Source: a virus | Direction: 5' to 3' (one strand) | IMG/VR virus record: IMGVR_UViG_3300027905_000009 | Coordinates: 1-44,214 of that record | DNA: 44,214 nt | In this document: positions 14,266-24,136 of the stretch, in pieces | How the letters are laid out: every line of letters begins with the position of its first letter | How positions within the stretch are numbered: the first letter of the stretch is position 1 | Made by a program: the position numbers and the translations under genes | The notes under the pieces: model-generated | What the model was told of the DNA's origin: nothing | The model's database searches: none | Seen by the model: only the letters and a program-made list of their open reading frames with translations

Positions 14266-17200
14266 TTACGCCACGATGAGCGCGGGCTGGCCCTGCATGG
14301 ACGCGCTATTGTTCACGCGGCCGTTGCTGGCCTCCTGCGCGGTGGCGAACTGCGATTGCACGAAGCCCGGCGTCACATAGCTGCCGGTCATGAACCCGGC
14401 GGCGTCCTGGCTGCCGATGTTCAGCGACACATAGGTCGGGCTCGAAGGATTCGGCCAGCTCCCTCCGGACGGCCCCAGCGTGGGCAGGTTGCTCTGCATC
14501 GTGTACGGGTTCCCATACTGGTAGGTGGCCGACTGGTAAAGCGATCCTCCGGATTCCACCAGCGACGCGCCGTGGGGCGTCGCTGCCGATTGCGGGAATC
14601 GCGACGACTGGCCCGTACCCGCCGCATACAGGCCCATCATTTGCCGGACTTCAGGCGAGCGGATCGCCACCGACATCGTGTTTCCGTACTTCTCTTTGGA
14701 GATGGAGACGATCTGCCGCGCCATCTGGTTATCGATGCTGATGTTGTAGACCTGGCGCGCCAGGCGCTTGGCCTGATTCTCCGGAGTCTCCACGCCCGCC
14801 AGCTTCTCGCCCAGGCCGATGCCGAAGCCGGCGGCCGCTCCGATCGCGGCTCCGAGGGGCCCGCCGAACTCCATGCCGACCAATGCGCCTCCGACGGTCC
14901 CGCCCGCGATTCCGCCCCATGTTCCGCGGCCCGATCCCAGCAGCCCCCATTGCGCAGCCATCATGCCGGCAGCGCCCGCAAGCGGCGAGCCCGCGATCGA
15001 GCTGAAGGAGGTCCCGCTCATCAACGGCCCTTGGCCCGGAAGCGTAGGACCGGGGAGCTGGTGTCCGCCGATGCCCAGCGCGCCTTTGAGGCCGGACCAG
15101 CTTCCGCCGAGGCCCTTAAGCAATCCGCCGCCGCCGATGCCGCCGCTGGAGGTTCCGCCTCCAAAGACTCCCCCTGGAGCGAAGCCAGGCGTCCCTCCCG
15201 GCCCGAGGATCGACGCCAGCGGAGATATGCCGCCGCCGCCCGACGGGAACGCTCCACCGCCGCCCCCAAAGCCTCCCATGGACAGGCCAAGGCCGGTCGG
15301 TATCGACGCAGCTCCCCCGCCGCCGCCGGCCATCGAGAAGATCGAGGGGACCGCGCCCGCGCCCTGGATGCTGAAGCTCGAAGCCGAGGGCGCCGCGACG
15401 CCCATTCCGGCCGCCAGCAGGCTGGTGATCGCCGCCAGGCGCCAATTCGTCTCCTGATGCAGCGGAACCAGCGGGTTCACTTCCTTCTGCCCGCCGAACA
15501 CGCCGCGGAACATGCCCGCGATGCCGCCCTGTCCGTCGGCGCCATAGACCAGCGGCTGCAACGTCCGCGCGGCCAGCCCTCCGAGTCCCGCCTCCACGGG
15601 CTTCAGCATCGAGTCCCGGAGCGTGCTCTGCAGATGGCTGCCGAAGCTGCGCGGATTGGTGAACAGCGTGTGGAACAGTCCCTCGGCGGGCCTGGAGATC
15701 GATTCCATCTGCTGCTTCTGCTGCTTCTCCTGTTCGTCGGCCATCTTCTTGGCATTCTCGGCGACGATGCTGGCTTCCTGCTTCAAGTACTCGATTCCCG
15801 CGAGCTGCTGCTCCTGGACCGTCTTGGCCGTCGAGATACGGATCTCATAGATCTTCTGCGCGGTCTCGAGCTCGCCGCCGGGCCCGGAGGTCAGGCGCGC
15901 GACCTCCTCCCAATAGCCCGCGATCTCGCGCGTGAGCTGCTCGGAGCGCTCGTCCTGAACCTTATACAGGCCGATCTGGCCTTCAAAGCGGGCCTTGTCG
16001 ACCGCGGACTGGGCCAGATCGCTTCCGCGGTTCGCGGCGGCGATGTCGGCCCCGGTGATCTGAAGCGCGGATGATCCGCCCATCAGGCTCGGAACGCGCC
16101 CGCTCGTGCCGGCGCCAGCGTAAGGCGAGGCAGGCTTGCCTATCAACGTGCCCGCGTCCATCCAGTTCTTCTCGAGCTTGAAGCCCTCGCCCAGCGCGTC
16201 GATGCGCGCCTTATAGCCCGCAACGGCCTGCTCCGCCTGCCGCCACGCGTCGCGCGCTTTGGTAACGGCCTCATAAGTCGCCGTGGCGTCGTCCTTCATG
16301 CCGAAATACGCTTCCCGGCTGGTCTTGGCGGTCTTTTCCGCCGAGCTGAGCAGCTCGTGCAATCCGGCTTCCGTGCCGCCGAACGCGCGTTCGTCGCCCG
16401 AGATCATGCCTGCGAGCGTCCCGTGCCGCTGCGCCTGAATCTGCTGCGCGAGTCCGCTGGTTGCCCCGAGCTCGGGTACCGGCGCGCCGGGCCGTCCGCT
16501 CAGAGCCATCCCGCCGAGGGCGGGGAAGAATTCCATCACCTTGGAGAAATCGGATTGTCCGTTTACGACGAATTCGAACGCCGCGGCCACCGGCTTCTCC
16601 ATTTCGGTCCGCAATTGCTTCCAGCGCGTCTCCACGTCGGCGACCTGGCGGTTTACTTCGATCATTTGCTTGACCTGGTCTTCGCCAAAGCCGAACCCCG
16701 CCTCGCGGGCATGCTCGATGTTCTCCCGCAGCTCGATCAGGGTCGGTACCGCCTCGATCCCGACCTTCTTGAACAAATCCAGGGCCGCCCGATTGCGCTC
16801 CCATTCATTGGGCATCTTGTTCAGCCCGTCCGAAATCTGGAGCAGAACCTCGGAGGTCGGCGCAAGGCCCTCGCGCACCGCCCGAACGTCCACGCCGAAG
16901 CCGGTGAGGATGCTGCGCGCTTTGAGCGCTTCCGCCGAGTCCTCGGTAACCGCATTCGTCAGGCCGCGCATCATCCGCTCGAAGATGCCCACTTCGGCAC
17001 CGGTCGCCCTCGCGGCGTATTGGAACTGCCCGACCTCCTTGGTGGTCAGGCCGGTGCGGAGCTGCATGTCGCGGATCTGCACGCCGGTTTCGCCCAGGCT
17101 CTTGGCCATTTCATAGCCGGCCGCGGCGAAAGCGGTTCCAGCGACGGCGGCGCCGGCGAGGACACCACCGACAGGTCCAAGCTTTTCCAGCATCCCGCCC

Positions 17201-17637
17201 AGCGCTCCCTGTGCCGCCTGCGCCGGGCGTTCGATAAAATCCGCGATACCTGCTCCAATCTGCTTGAAGCGGCCGGCGCCGCCCCCTTCCTCGGTTTTGA
17301 TCATCTTGTCGTAGGCGGCGGTCACGCGGTCGATCATGTCCTTTTCGCTGCCGAGGCGCTTGATGTACTGGTCGCGCTGCGCGATCAGTTTGTCGACGCC
17401 GGTGCGGCCGTAAGCCACGGCCTGCTTCTCGATCGACTTCGTCAGGCTCTCCATGGAGTTGCGCGATTTGTCGTTCATCTTGAGCAGCAGGTTGGAGACG
17501 CGCTCGAAGGACCCCTGCAGCCGTTCGTTAGCTCCAGCGCTGCCTTTTTCGAAGCCCTCGACGGCCTTGTTCATCTGCGCCAGTGCGCCGACGACACTCC
17601 GCGGGTCGATCTCGAAAGCGATCTGTTCCTGGCCCAT
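14266..17637 (-). CDS. tail tape measure protein
   Basis: The 1,123-residue protein has the usual organisation: a helical, charged N-terminal third (ALAQMNKAVEGFEKG), hydrophobic segments near residues 135-175 (GPVGGVLAGAAVAGTAFAAA), a TMP-core region with LRTGLTTKEVGQFQYAARAT, coiled-coil stretches and a very Gly-rich C-terminal third with hydrophobic segments. At about 1.5 Angstrom per residue it predicts a tail near 170 nm. AGGAAG lies about eleven bases before ATG. The upstream neighbour is not the tail chaperone, as usual, but a morphogenesis-like gene and a 10-kb fibre cassette. Confidence 0.9.
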   Translation of the reverse strand: MGQEQIAFEIDPRSVVGALAQMNKAVEGFEKGSAGANERLQGSFERVSNLLLKMNDKSRNSMESLTKSIEKQAVAYGRTGVDKLIAQRDQYIKRLGSEKDMIDRVTAAYDKMIKTEEGGGAGRFKQIGAGIADFIERPAQAAQGALGGMLEKLGPVGGVLAGAAVAGTAFAAAGYEMAKSLGETGVQIRDMQLRTGLTTKEVGQFQYAARATGAEVGIFERMMRGLTNAVTEDSAEALKARSILTGFGVDVRAVREGLAPTSEVLLQISDGLNKMPNEWERNRAALDLFKKVGIEAVPTLIELRENIEHAREAGFGFGEDQVKQMIEVNRQVADVETRWKQLRTEMEKPVAAAFEFVVNGQSDFSKVMEFFPALGGMALSGRPGAPVPELGATSGLAQQIQAQRHGTLAGMISGDERAFGGTEAGLHELLSSAEKTAKTSREAYFGMKDDATATYEAVTKARDAWRQAEQAVAGYKARIDALGEGFKLEKNWMDAGTLIGKPASPYAGAGTSGRVPSLMGGSSALQITGADIAAANRGSDLAQSAVDKARFEGQIGLYKVQDERSEQLTREIAGYWEEVARLTSGPGGELETAQKIYEIRISTAKTVQEQQLAGIEYLKQEASIVAENAKKMADEQEKQQKQQMESISRPAEGLFHTLFTNPRSFGSHLQSTLRDSMLKPVEAGLGGLAARTLQPLVYGADGQGGIAGMFRGVFGGQKEVNPLVPLHQETNWRLAAITSLLAAGMGVAAPSASSFSIQGAGAVPSIFSMAGGGGGAASIPTGLGLSMGGFGGGGGAFPSGGGGISPLASILGPGGTPGFAPGGVFGGGTSSGGIGGGGLLKGLGGSWSGLKGALGIGGHQLPGPTLPGQGPLMSGTSFSSIAGSPLAGAAGMMAAQWGLLGSGRGTWGGIAGGTVGGALVGMEFGGPLGAAIGAAAGFGIGLGEKLAGVETPENQAKRLARQVYNISIDNQMARQIVSISKEKYGNTMSVAIRSPEVRQMMGLYAAGTGQSSRFPQSAATPHGASLVESGGSLYQSATYQYGNPYTMQSNLPTLGPSGGSWPNPSSPTYVSLNIGSQDAAGFMTGSYVTPGFVQSQFATAQEASNGRVNNSASMQGQPALIVA

Positions 17638-17662
17638 TGATGTTTGCTTTCTTCCTGCGGCC

Positions 17663-18112
17663 TTAGGCCGCGCGCTGGAATTTCACCACCGGCTGCCGGC
17701 GCAGCTCGGCGAGAACCGCCGCGTTGAGCGCATTGCGGTCCTTGGGCGAAACTCCGAACTGCTGCTCGCGCAGATTGTTGATGTGCGCGATCGCGTCGGC
17801 GCGCGCGTCGACGAAGCCGATGACCACGCGGTTCTCGCTGGCCGTCAGCACTTTCATGGACCGCATGGTGCGCCCGCTCCACTTCCAGTCGCGGATGGGC
17901 TGCAATCCCCGCGCCGACTTGTAATCCGGATAGCCGCGGTGGCCTCTGCGTCCGGGCTTCAACGGCCGCGCGGCTTCATCGTCCGCGTTTTCGCCCCGCG
18001 CGATCCGCGCCGCGATGCTGTCGAGCACCGCCTGGCCGATGCGCTGCATCTGATCGGCGGAGAACGGGCCGAGGACGAATCGGGCCTTCTGGATCTTGGT
18101 TTGGAACGCCAT
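17663..18112 (-). CDS. putative tail completion/virion morphogenesis protein
   Basis: The 149-residue protein has a helical N terminus (ADQMQRIGQAVLDSIAARI), a central WKWSGRTMRSMKVLTASENR and VVIGFVD segment, and NNLREQQFGVSPKDRNAL near the end. The order (helix, 'L/W-x-S-G-x-T' then a VxIGF strand, then a residue block facing the interface) is like phage virion morphogenesis/tail completion proteins (P2 gpS, Mu gpG type). It lies 25 bases before the tape measure gene. The assignment is by pattern only. Confidence 0.5.
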   Translation of the reverse strand: MAFQTKIQKARFVLGPFSADQMQRIGQAVLDSIAARIARGENADDEAARPLKPGRRGHRGYPDYKSARGLQPIRDWKWSGRTMRSMKVLTASENRVVIGFVDARADAIAHINNLREQQFGVSPKDRNALNAAVLAELRRQPVVKFQRAA

Positions 18113-18118
18113 GGTTTC

Positions 18119-18451
18119 CTACTTCTGCGTCTCGGGCTTCGCCGGCGCGGCCGCCGGAGGCGCAGGCTGGGCGGGCTGGAAGCATTCGGGCCAGCCGGTC
18201 TGTTCATTCTCGCGGTAAAACTGGACGCCGCCGCAGAATTCGTAGGCCTTGTTCATGAAGAAATTGAGCAGGAGCTGGGCCTGGGAGACATTGCGCTGCT
18301 GCGCCAGGATCTGCTTCACCTGGTCGTCGCTCAGCTGGCGCTTAGGCGTCGAAGCCGCGGCCGGCGCGGGCTTCTGCTCCTGCGCCCTGACCGGCGGCGC
18401 CAGGAGCGCAGCCGCCAGCAAGATCCACGGAATGTATCTAGATATATTCAT
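18119..18451 (-). CDS. small exported protein, 110 aa
   Basis: A signal peptide (ISRYIPWILLAAALLAPPVR, cut near RAQ) precedes a helical central segment (RQLSDDQVKQILAQQRNVSQ) with two cysteines further on and an Ala/Pro-rich C terminus. The family is unknown. It is the last gene of the 10-kb exported fibre cassette, six bases from the morphogenesis-like gene, eight bases after the repeat-protein stop. Confidence 0.6.
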   Translation of the reverse strand: MNISRYIPWILLAAALLAPPVRAQEQKPAPAAASTPKRQLSDDQVKQILAQQRNVSQAQLLLNFFMNKAYEFCGGVQFYRENEQTGWPECFQPAQPAPPAAAPAKPETQK

Positions 18452-18458
18452 TTTCCCT

Positions 18459-20390
18459 TTAGGGCTGTCCCACGATGATGCTGACCGGAGTAAGCAGCCC
18501 TCCGGAGAGCTTCGCGGCGGCCACCAGCGTAATCAGCGGCAGATTTTCGGCCACCATCGCGACATGCGCGACCGGCAGCCGCGTCCCCGCGTCGCGCAGC
18601 GAGAAGAATTCGGACGCCGTGCCGAGATGCGCGCCCAGGCCGGCGGCCGCCGCTGTCAGATTGGAAGCATCCGAAGCCGCTCCGAAATGCGCGCCGAAGC
18701 CCGAGGCGGTCGCGACCAGGCTCGAAACATCCGAGGCCGACACGTGCAGATTCGCCAGGCGCGAGGTAGCATCCAGGGCGCTGAGCTCCTCGCTGACCAG
18801 CACGGCGGTGTTATGGGTCCGCGAGGCCGCATCCACAATCGAGAACGCTTCTGAAGTCTTAGCCTGGTGAACTCCCAGGCCGGCCGGCGCATCGCGCAGC
18901 GTCAGCGGATCGGAGCCGTTACCGAAATGGGCGCCCAGGCCGGAGGCCGCCGTTGTCAGATTCGAAGCGTCCGAAGCCGCGCCGAAATGCGCGCCCAGGC
19001 CGGAGGCCGCCGTTGTCAGATTCGAAGCGTCCGAAGCCGCGCCGAAATGCGCACCCAGGCCGGCGGCCGCCGTTCTCAGATTCGAAGCGTCGGAAGCCGC
19101 GCTGAAATGCGCGCCGAAGCCCGAGGCCGTATCCTTCGCGAGCAAAGCTTCCGCCGGCGCCGCGAAGTGCGAGGCTAGCCCGGTGGCGAAGTCAGACGTC
19201 GGCAAGCCCTCCGTCCCTGTCCCTGTGTATCCGTTGCCGGACGGACTGGGCGGAAACGTAATCCACAATTCGAGCAGATTGTCAGTGGCGGACCGGAATA
19301 GTCCGCGGGAGATCGCGTCCATCGCCAGCGCTTTATCCGACGGACTGCGAATCAGGGCCTGCCGGATGGCATTGGCGTCGAACATCGACAGCGGTTCGTT
19401 CGCGGAGGCGACAAAGCCGTGGATCTTCGCGTTCAGATCCACACTCGAAAGCCTATCGGCCGCCGTGCCGAAGTGCGCGCCCACGCCCGCGGACGCATCC
19501 AGCGCCGGCGCACTGTCCGTCACCGAGAGATGCAAGGCCGCTTGCCGGGATGTCGCGGCCGACAGCGGCAGCAATTCGCTTACGCTCGTAAAGCTGCTAT
19601 GGGTGCGCCCTGCCAGGTCCAGGATCGAGACCACATCGGCCGCCGCGCCGAAGTGCGTGCCGAGCCCCGCGCCGGCATCGAGCATGGCGACCGCGTCGGT
19701 CGTGGCGACGGTATATAACGATCCTCCCGAACAGCCGCCGCCGGAGTTGCAGACGCTCAAGCCGGCCAGAGCCGGGTTAGTCGGTGTAGACCACGTATGC
19801 GTCACGCTCGCCGCGCCGGTGGTCGCATAATCGGCGCCCGCTCCGTAATTTCCTCCCGAATTGCTGCTGATCTTGGTCTGCGTCGTGCTGGTGGCCGAGC
19901 CCGGCCCGGAATTAAGGCACGTGGTCGATTTGTCGTTGGCGTTGCTGGTGATCGTGATCGCGCTCGTCGTGCTGGTGTTATACGAACCGCTGCGGACGGG
20001 ATTGGTCTGGTCCACGCCGCTGTACTCCTCGAGCAAGGAGTAAATGTCGTTCACGGTGCCCGACGTGGTGACCGCAAAAACATGGGTCCCGGTCGGCGGG
20101 TTCACCAAGTAAAACAGCTGAGCGTAAGCCTCCGAGGTGCCGTTTAGAGCCGCGGACCCGGCGGAAGTCATCGCCACGGAGTTGTACGTGACCGAGGAAA
20201 CCGATGCTCCCGAAGCCTTGTCGAATGCGACGCAGGCGATCGCTACGGTGTTCGTGCCGGAGTTGATGATCGCGTTATTGCTGGTCGGCGATGCGGTGTC
20301 GTTGTGCATCGTGTTGCCGGTCGCAACGAACGCCACCTGCGCTCCGGCAGGGAGGCCTAGCAGCAGAAAGAGGAACGCTTTACGCGGCAT
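18459..20390 (-). CDS. exported repeat protein, beta-sandwich head and 20-residue repeats
   Basis: The 643-residue product has a signal peptide (AFLFLLLGLPAGAQ). Residues about 20-190 form a beta-sandwich domain common in phage tail and Acidobacteriota surface proteins (INSGTNTVAIACVAFDKASG, EEYSGVDQTNPVR). From about 220 on it is made of degenerate repeats of about 20 residues, best seen as ASGLGAHFGAASDASNLTTA, including neighbouring copies identical at the DNA level. Start and stop overlap: ATG 20390 lies 11 bases inside the upstream gene. The repeats look like an extended stalk. Virion fibre or cell-surface protein are both possible. Confidence 0.7.
   Translation of the reverse strand: MPRKAFLFLLLGLPAGAQVAFVATGNTMHNDTASPTSNNAIINSGTNTVAIACVAFDKASGASVSSVTYNSVAMTSAGSAALNGTSEAYAQLFYLVNPPTGTHVFAVTTSGTVNDIYSLLEEYSGVDQTNPVRSGSYNTSTTSAITITSNANDKSTTCLNSGPGSATSTTQTKISSNSGGNYGAGADYATTGAASVTHTWSTPTNPALAGLSVCNSGGGCSGGSLYTVATTDAVAMLDAGAGLGTHFGAAADVVSILDLAGRTHSSFTSVSELLPLSAATSRQAALHLSVTDSAPALDASAGVGAHFGTAADRLSSVDLNAKIHGFVASANEPLSMFDANAIRQALIRSPSDKALAMDAISRGLFRSATDNLLELWITFPPSPSGNGYTGTGTEGLPTSDFATGLASHFAAPAEALLAKDTASGFGAHFSAASDASNLRTAAAGLGAHFGAASDASNLTTAASGLGAHFGAASDASNLTTAASGLGAHFGNGSDPLTLRDAPAGLGVHQAKTSEAFSIVDAASRTHNTAVLVSEELSALDATSRLANLHVSASDVSSLVATASGFGAHFGAASDASNLTAAAAGLGAHLGTASEFFSLRDAGTRLPVAHVAMVAENLPLITLVAAAKLSGGLLTPVSIIVGQP
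18931..19110 (-). repeat. three tandem 60-bp coding repeats
   Basis: Units at 18931-18990 and 18991-19050 are identical over 60 bases; the unit at 19051-19110 differs at five. A further separated copy at 18631-18690 differs at about five or six positions. Each unit encodes 20 residues, so changes in copy number keep the frame. Identity this high points to recent duplication or ongoing gene conversion. Confidence 0.95.
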
Positions 20391-23300
20391 CTTTCACCGA
20401 TTTCGAGACCGTCGGCGCGCCGCCGGAATTGTTGTAGCAGCCCGCCGCATCGAAGCCCTTGATGTGCGGATAGGAGAATGTGCCGGACGAGATTCCAGGA
20501 TTCGAAGCGGCCGCATAGCTGAACGTGGTGGACGTCACGGCGGTCACGAGCACCGTGCCGCTGGTCGGAATGCCGGAGACTTGATCGCCCACTAGCAAGG
20601 TATGCGTACCGACGGTCAGCTCCTCGGTTCCGGCCGAGAAGCTTCCCGCGGTGATCGTGTAGGTCGTGGAATAAGCCGGGTCGTCCGCCGCGTTGGCAAA
20701 GCAGACTCCGGCAGGAATCGTCGACGCGTGCCCGGTTGGGTCGCTGGCCGTCACGTCCGGGCCGATAGCGGGCCAGGGGATCGTCACCCACGGGTTGGTC
20801 CACCAGGCGGGCTGGCTGTTCACGATAAAGCTCGCGGGCAGCGTGTGGTTGGCCGGGACCGTCTGGTCCGACGGAATCTCCGATGAATTCCAGCGAGTCC
20901 CCGTCGCGGCGTCGTTGTTGCCCCACAGCAGCAGCGTGGTTTTCACCGCCGAGTCGGAAGCGACGCCCCCGGAGTTGCTATCCAGGAATCCGCTCCAGCC
21001 GGTCACCAGGTTGCTGGCGTTAGGCGTTCCGTTGGAGGCCGATTCGTCGTCCCAGTAAACCGTATTCTGGCCGCCCGTCCCGATGACGTTGCCGATCGTG
21101 CTCCATTTCCTGGCGTAGCTGTTCAGGTTGATCGGGACGGTGTTATTCGACTTCTGGACCAGGCTCGCGTCCTCGTTGCCCTTGATCCGGTTGCGGAACG
21201 CCGTCAACAATCCGCCGACCCCGTGGACATCGTCGCCGGTGAACTGGGTGGCATAGTTGCCTTCGGCCAGGTTCATATAAGTAAAAGCGTCGTGGCCCAG
21301 GAAGTTGTCGCCGCCCAGGATCGTCGCGGGGTCGGCGTAGTTATCGAAGTTGTAATTGTAGGCCGTGACGGTCCCTTCGTCCGCCCCACGGATGAAGCCG
21401 GTCCCCATGTGCTGGAAGATCGAATTGATGACCAGGTTGTCGGCGGCCTCGTAATCCTCTCCGCCGTACTGGCACGAATCCGGTCCGGTGTTGACGAAAT
21501 AGCTGTTCTGGACGGTGACGTGGTTCGAGAACTGGTTCCAGAAGTGGTTGCGGACGCTGTTGGACGCGCCCGCCGCTACCTGCGGACCGATCGAGCGGAC
21601 ATTGCTGATCCAGGTCCCGTAGGCGTTGTAGTTATTCACGCCGCTGAACGGATTGCCGCACGAGTACCCGGTGACGGCGGTGAAATCCAGGGTGATGTTC
21701 TGGATGCCCGAGTTCGTGATCTGGGTGCCCGTCCACCAGGCGCCGGGAGACTTGCCGCGAATGGCCCAGTTGGCCGCATAGAGCGGGGGCGTGACCGTCA
21801 CCAGGTAGGGTCCGGAGCCGGAGATCGAAACGACTTTGACGAACTGCTGCTGGCTGGAATTGACTCCTCCGATGGTCCGGCCCGCACTGCCGTTGCCCGA
21901 GCCGCCGTTCGTAGCGAACGTGCCGATGAGGTCCCCGGAGAAAGGATCGGTCCCGCTCGGCAGAGTGGTGTCGTTCGGCTGATCCAGGATCAGGATCTGT
22001 CCGGCGGCCAAGGCCACGCCGGTCGACTGGTGGTCGATCAGGATCTGCGTCGATCCCTGGGCGAAGCCCTCGACCCAATTGGCGCACTGCTGCGTCGTTC
22101 CGCAAGGAGGCGTGATGATCGCCGTCCCGTCTCCAATGTTCGCCCCGGCGAAGCCGACGGAGGCTGTTCCGCCGGCACAATCGGAACCATCGGAAAACAC
22201 TATCTTTGTTGTTTTCGGACTGGCTGCGCGGAGTTCAGTATTCGACCCCACGCAAATTCCATTAGCCAGATAGAACGTCCCAGTCCCCAGCATCACGTAA
22301 GTGCTGGAGGCGCATCCCGTGTAGCCCGTCCCGGTGTGATTTAGGGCATTGATGATCGTATTCGGCGAGGCGGGGGAGCCGCTCGTCCCGTAAGCCGAGA
22401 TAGTCGCTCCGCATTGGCTCCAGCTTGCCGATGGGAGCACCAGGGCGGTCTTGTCTTCGCCCGGCACGCCCGCCTTGGTCCAGTCGATCGCGCGCCCCGA
22501 GTTCAGGATCGGCGACCAATTCCCCGTGATGGCCGGCTGAGGCGGGAGCAGCGGCCACGGACAGACCGCCGGGCCGACGCAGAAGAACCATTTGTCATAG
22601 AAGTTATGGTTCGTCGTGAAGGTGCCGACGTTTCCGCCCGAACGCCCGAGCTGAACAAGCGCGGGAGGCTGCGTTCCGGACTCGGCCGCGACCCCGTTGA
22701 TCTCCGCTACGCCGTTCACGGCGGACAATACCGGACGCAGGGCTGCGTCGTACAGCCGGTATCCGTCCTGGCCGCTGCCTCCGGGCGTGTTGTAGCCGGC
22801 GAGGAAGTACCAATTCCCCACGCCGTTAGCCCAATTACAGCCGGTCGCCGAGCTCGACTTGAGCGGGAAGTAATCGGTGTGATTGGTCATCCCGCAGCAT
22901 TCGATGTTCAGGCCGATCACGCCGGACGCCTCGGCCGGCTCCAGCGAAAGGTTCGTGAAATTCATGCTCCCGGCCTGGTCGAGGGTGGCGACGTCGTACC
23001 AGGAGCTCGTGTTGCCGGTGCTATCGGGAATGTCCGTGCAGAACCAGCCGCCGAAGCTGGCCATGCGGTTCTGGCGCAGGAATTGCGGCCAGTTGATCTC
23101 TACGGTCTGCTGGTCGCTGGTGGTGGAGATGGTGTTGTAGCGGAGCTGGGTGCCGCCCAGATCGTCCGTATACGTCGCCCCCGCCGTGTTCCCGTTTCCG
23201 CCATAGCAGAAGCGGATCGGATTCGGGTTCACGTGGTGGCCAGCCGTATCCCAGACCAGGTTGTCGGTGCCGTTGGGCGTCGCGACGCTCATCCCGTCGC

Positions 23301-24120
23301 CCGAGCCGGTCGAGATCCATGGCGCTCCATAGATCGAGGCCTGAAGCGTGGAGTTGGTGACCTGGTTCCCCGAGGTGCCTCCCGAGAAGTCGATCATCGT
23401 CAACTGGCTGCAGGGCAGCGTGACGCCGATGCCGAAGCTGATGGCCAGCACCGTCTCGTGGGCCGGGGTCGCGGTCGCGGTCCAAGTGGGAGCCGCCGCG
23501 GAGGTCGTGTTCGCGTTGACCGCGACGCCCATGCCGCCGGCGAACACCGCGTTGGCGCTGTAGGGGCTGCTGACAGCGGTCACGGATGTGCTGGCGATGG
23601 CCGCTTCGATCACGAGGCACTGCGTACAGCTCAGGGTCAGCGCCAGCCCACTGAAGGTCGTCGCGGACACGGCGCGGGGCGTGCTGTCGAGCGGCTCCAG
23701 GTACAGCGTCCCGGCCGGCGGAGTGACGACTACCAGAACGACCGAGCCGCCGCCGTCGGTGGTCCCGCCGTCGTTATTTGCGAAAGTGACGGTGACCGTG
23801 GCGTTGGAAATGGCGGTGGCCCCAATCACATAACAGGCATCGAGCCAATTGGTGGAGACGAACTCCGCGCCGTTGATCAGCCCGCTGGTAAGGCATGTGC
23901 CGCCAGCGCTGATGCTGGCGATGGTTGTGCCGACCGTGGTGCCCCCCGCTGTGCCGGTACCCGCCACGGCCACGACCAGATCTCCGGAATTGATCGTTAC
24001 GTTGGGAATAGCGCAGGTAAGGCCAGCGGCGCAGGAACCGTTCGAGAAGAAATGAACGGTGCCGAACGTCTGCCCGAAGCAGGCAGAAGCCAGCAGGAGG
24101 AACGAAAGTAGCCGTGGCAT
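20380..24120 (-). CDS. exported beta-helix tailspike-like protein
   Basis: The 1,246-residue protein begins with a signal peptide (LLSFLLLASACFGQT). Residues about 20-230 form a beta-sandwich like that of the adjacent repeat protein. A central lectin/jelly-roll-like part follows. Residues about 640-1080 show the short strand-turn repeats of a right-handed parallel beta-helix, with Asn-rich ladders (NSGIQNITLDFTAVTG, NSYFVNTGPDSCQYG, NLVINSIFQHMG), as in pectate-lyase-like tailspikes that bind or cut polysaccharides. The C terminus adds a small beta domain (EELTVGTHTLLVGDQVSG). Catalytic residues cannot be fixed by eye. Confidence 0.7.
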   Translation of the reverse strand: MPRLLSFLLLASACFGQTFGTVHFFSNGSCAAGLTCAIPNVTINSGDLVVAVAGTGTAGGTTVGTTIASISAGGTCLTSGLINGAEFVSTNWLDACYVIGATAISNATVTVTFANNDGGTTDGGGSVVLVVVTPPAGTLYLEPLDSTPRAVSATTFSGLALTLSCTQCLVIEAAIASTSVTAVSSPYSANAVFAGGMGVAVNANTTSAAAPTWTATATPAHETVLAISFGIGVTLPCSQLTMIDFSGGTSGNQVTNSTLQASIYGAPWISTGSGDGMSVATPNGTDNLVWDTAGHHVNPNPIRFCYGGNGNTAGATYTDDLGGTQLRYNTISTTSDQQTVEINWPQFLRQNRMASFGGWFCTDIPDSTGNTSSWYDVATLDQAGSMNFTNLSLEPAEASGVIGLNIECCGMTNHTDYFPLKSSSATGCNWANGVGNWYFLAGYNTPGGSGQDGYRLYDAALRPVLSAVNGVAEINGVAAESGTQPPALVQLGRSGGNVGTFTTNHNFYDKWFFCVGPAVCPWPLLPPQPAITGNWSPILNSGRAIDWTKAGVPGEDKTALVLPSASWSQCGATISAYGTSGSPASPNTIINALNHTGTGYTGCASSTYVMLGTGTFYLANGICVGSNTELRAASPKTTKIVFSDGSDCAGGTASVGFAGANIGDGTAIITPPCGTTQQCANWVEGFAQGSTQILIDHQSTGVALAAGQILILDQPNDTTLPSGTDPFSGDLIGTFATNGGSGNGSAGRTIGGVNSSQQQFVKVVSISGSGPYLVTVTPPLYAANWAIRGKSPGAWWTGTQITNSGIQNITLDFTAVTGYSCGNPFSGVNNYNAYGTWISNVRSIGPQVAAGASNSVRNHFWNQFSNHVTVQNSYFVNTGPDSCQYGGEDYEAADNLVINSIFQHMGTGFIRGADEGTVTAYNYNFDNYADPATILGGDNFLGHDAFTYMNLAEGNYATQFTGDDVHGVGGLLTAFRNRIKGNEDASLVQKSNNTVPINLNSYARKWSTIGNVIGTGGQNTVYWDDESASNGTPNASNLVTGWSGFLDSNSGGVASDSAVKTTLLLWGNNDAATGTRWNSSEIPSDQTVPANHTLPASFIVNSQPAWWTNPWVTIPWPAIGPDVTASDPTGHASTIPAGVCFANAADDPAYSTTYTITAGSFSAGTEELTVGTHTLLVGDQVSGIPTSGTVLVTAVTSTTFSYAAASNPGISSGTFSYPHIKGFDAAGCYNNSGGAPTVSKSVKDAA

Positions 24121-24136
24121 CGATTGTCGACAATCG

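Noticed and set aside
18631-19110. CRISPR-like repeat array
   Set aside because: The 60-base units are contiguous, without spacers, and encode an in-frame 20-residue protein repeat.
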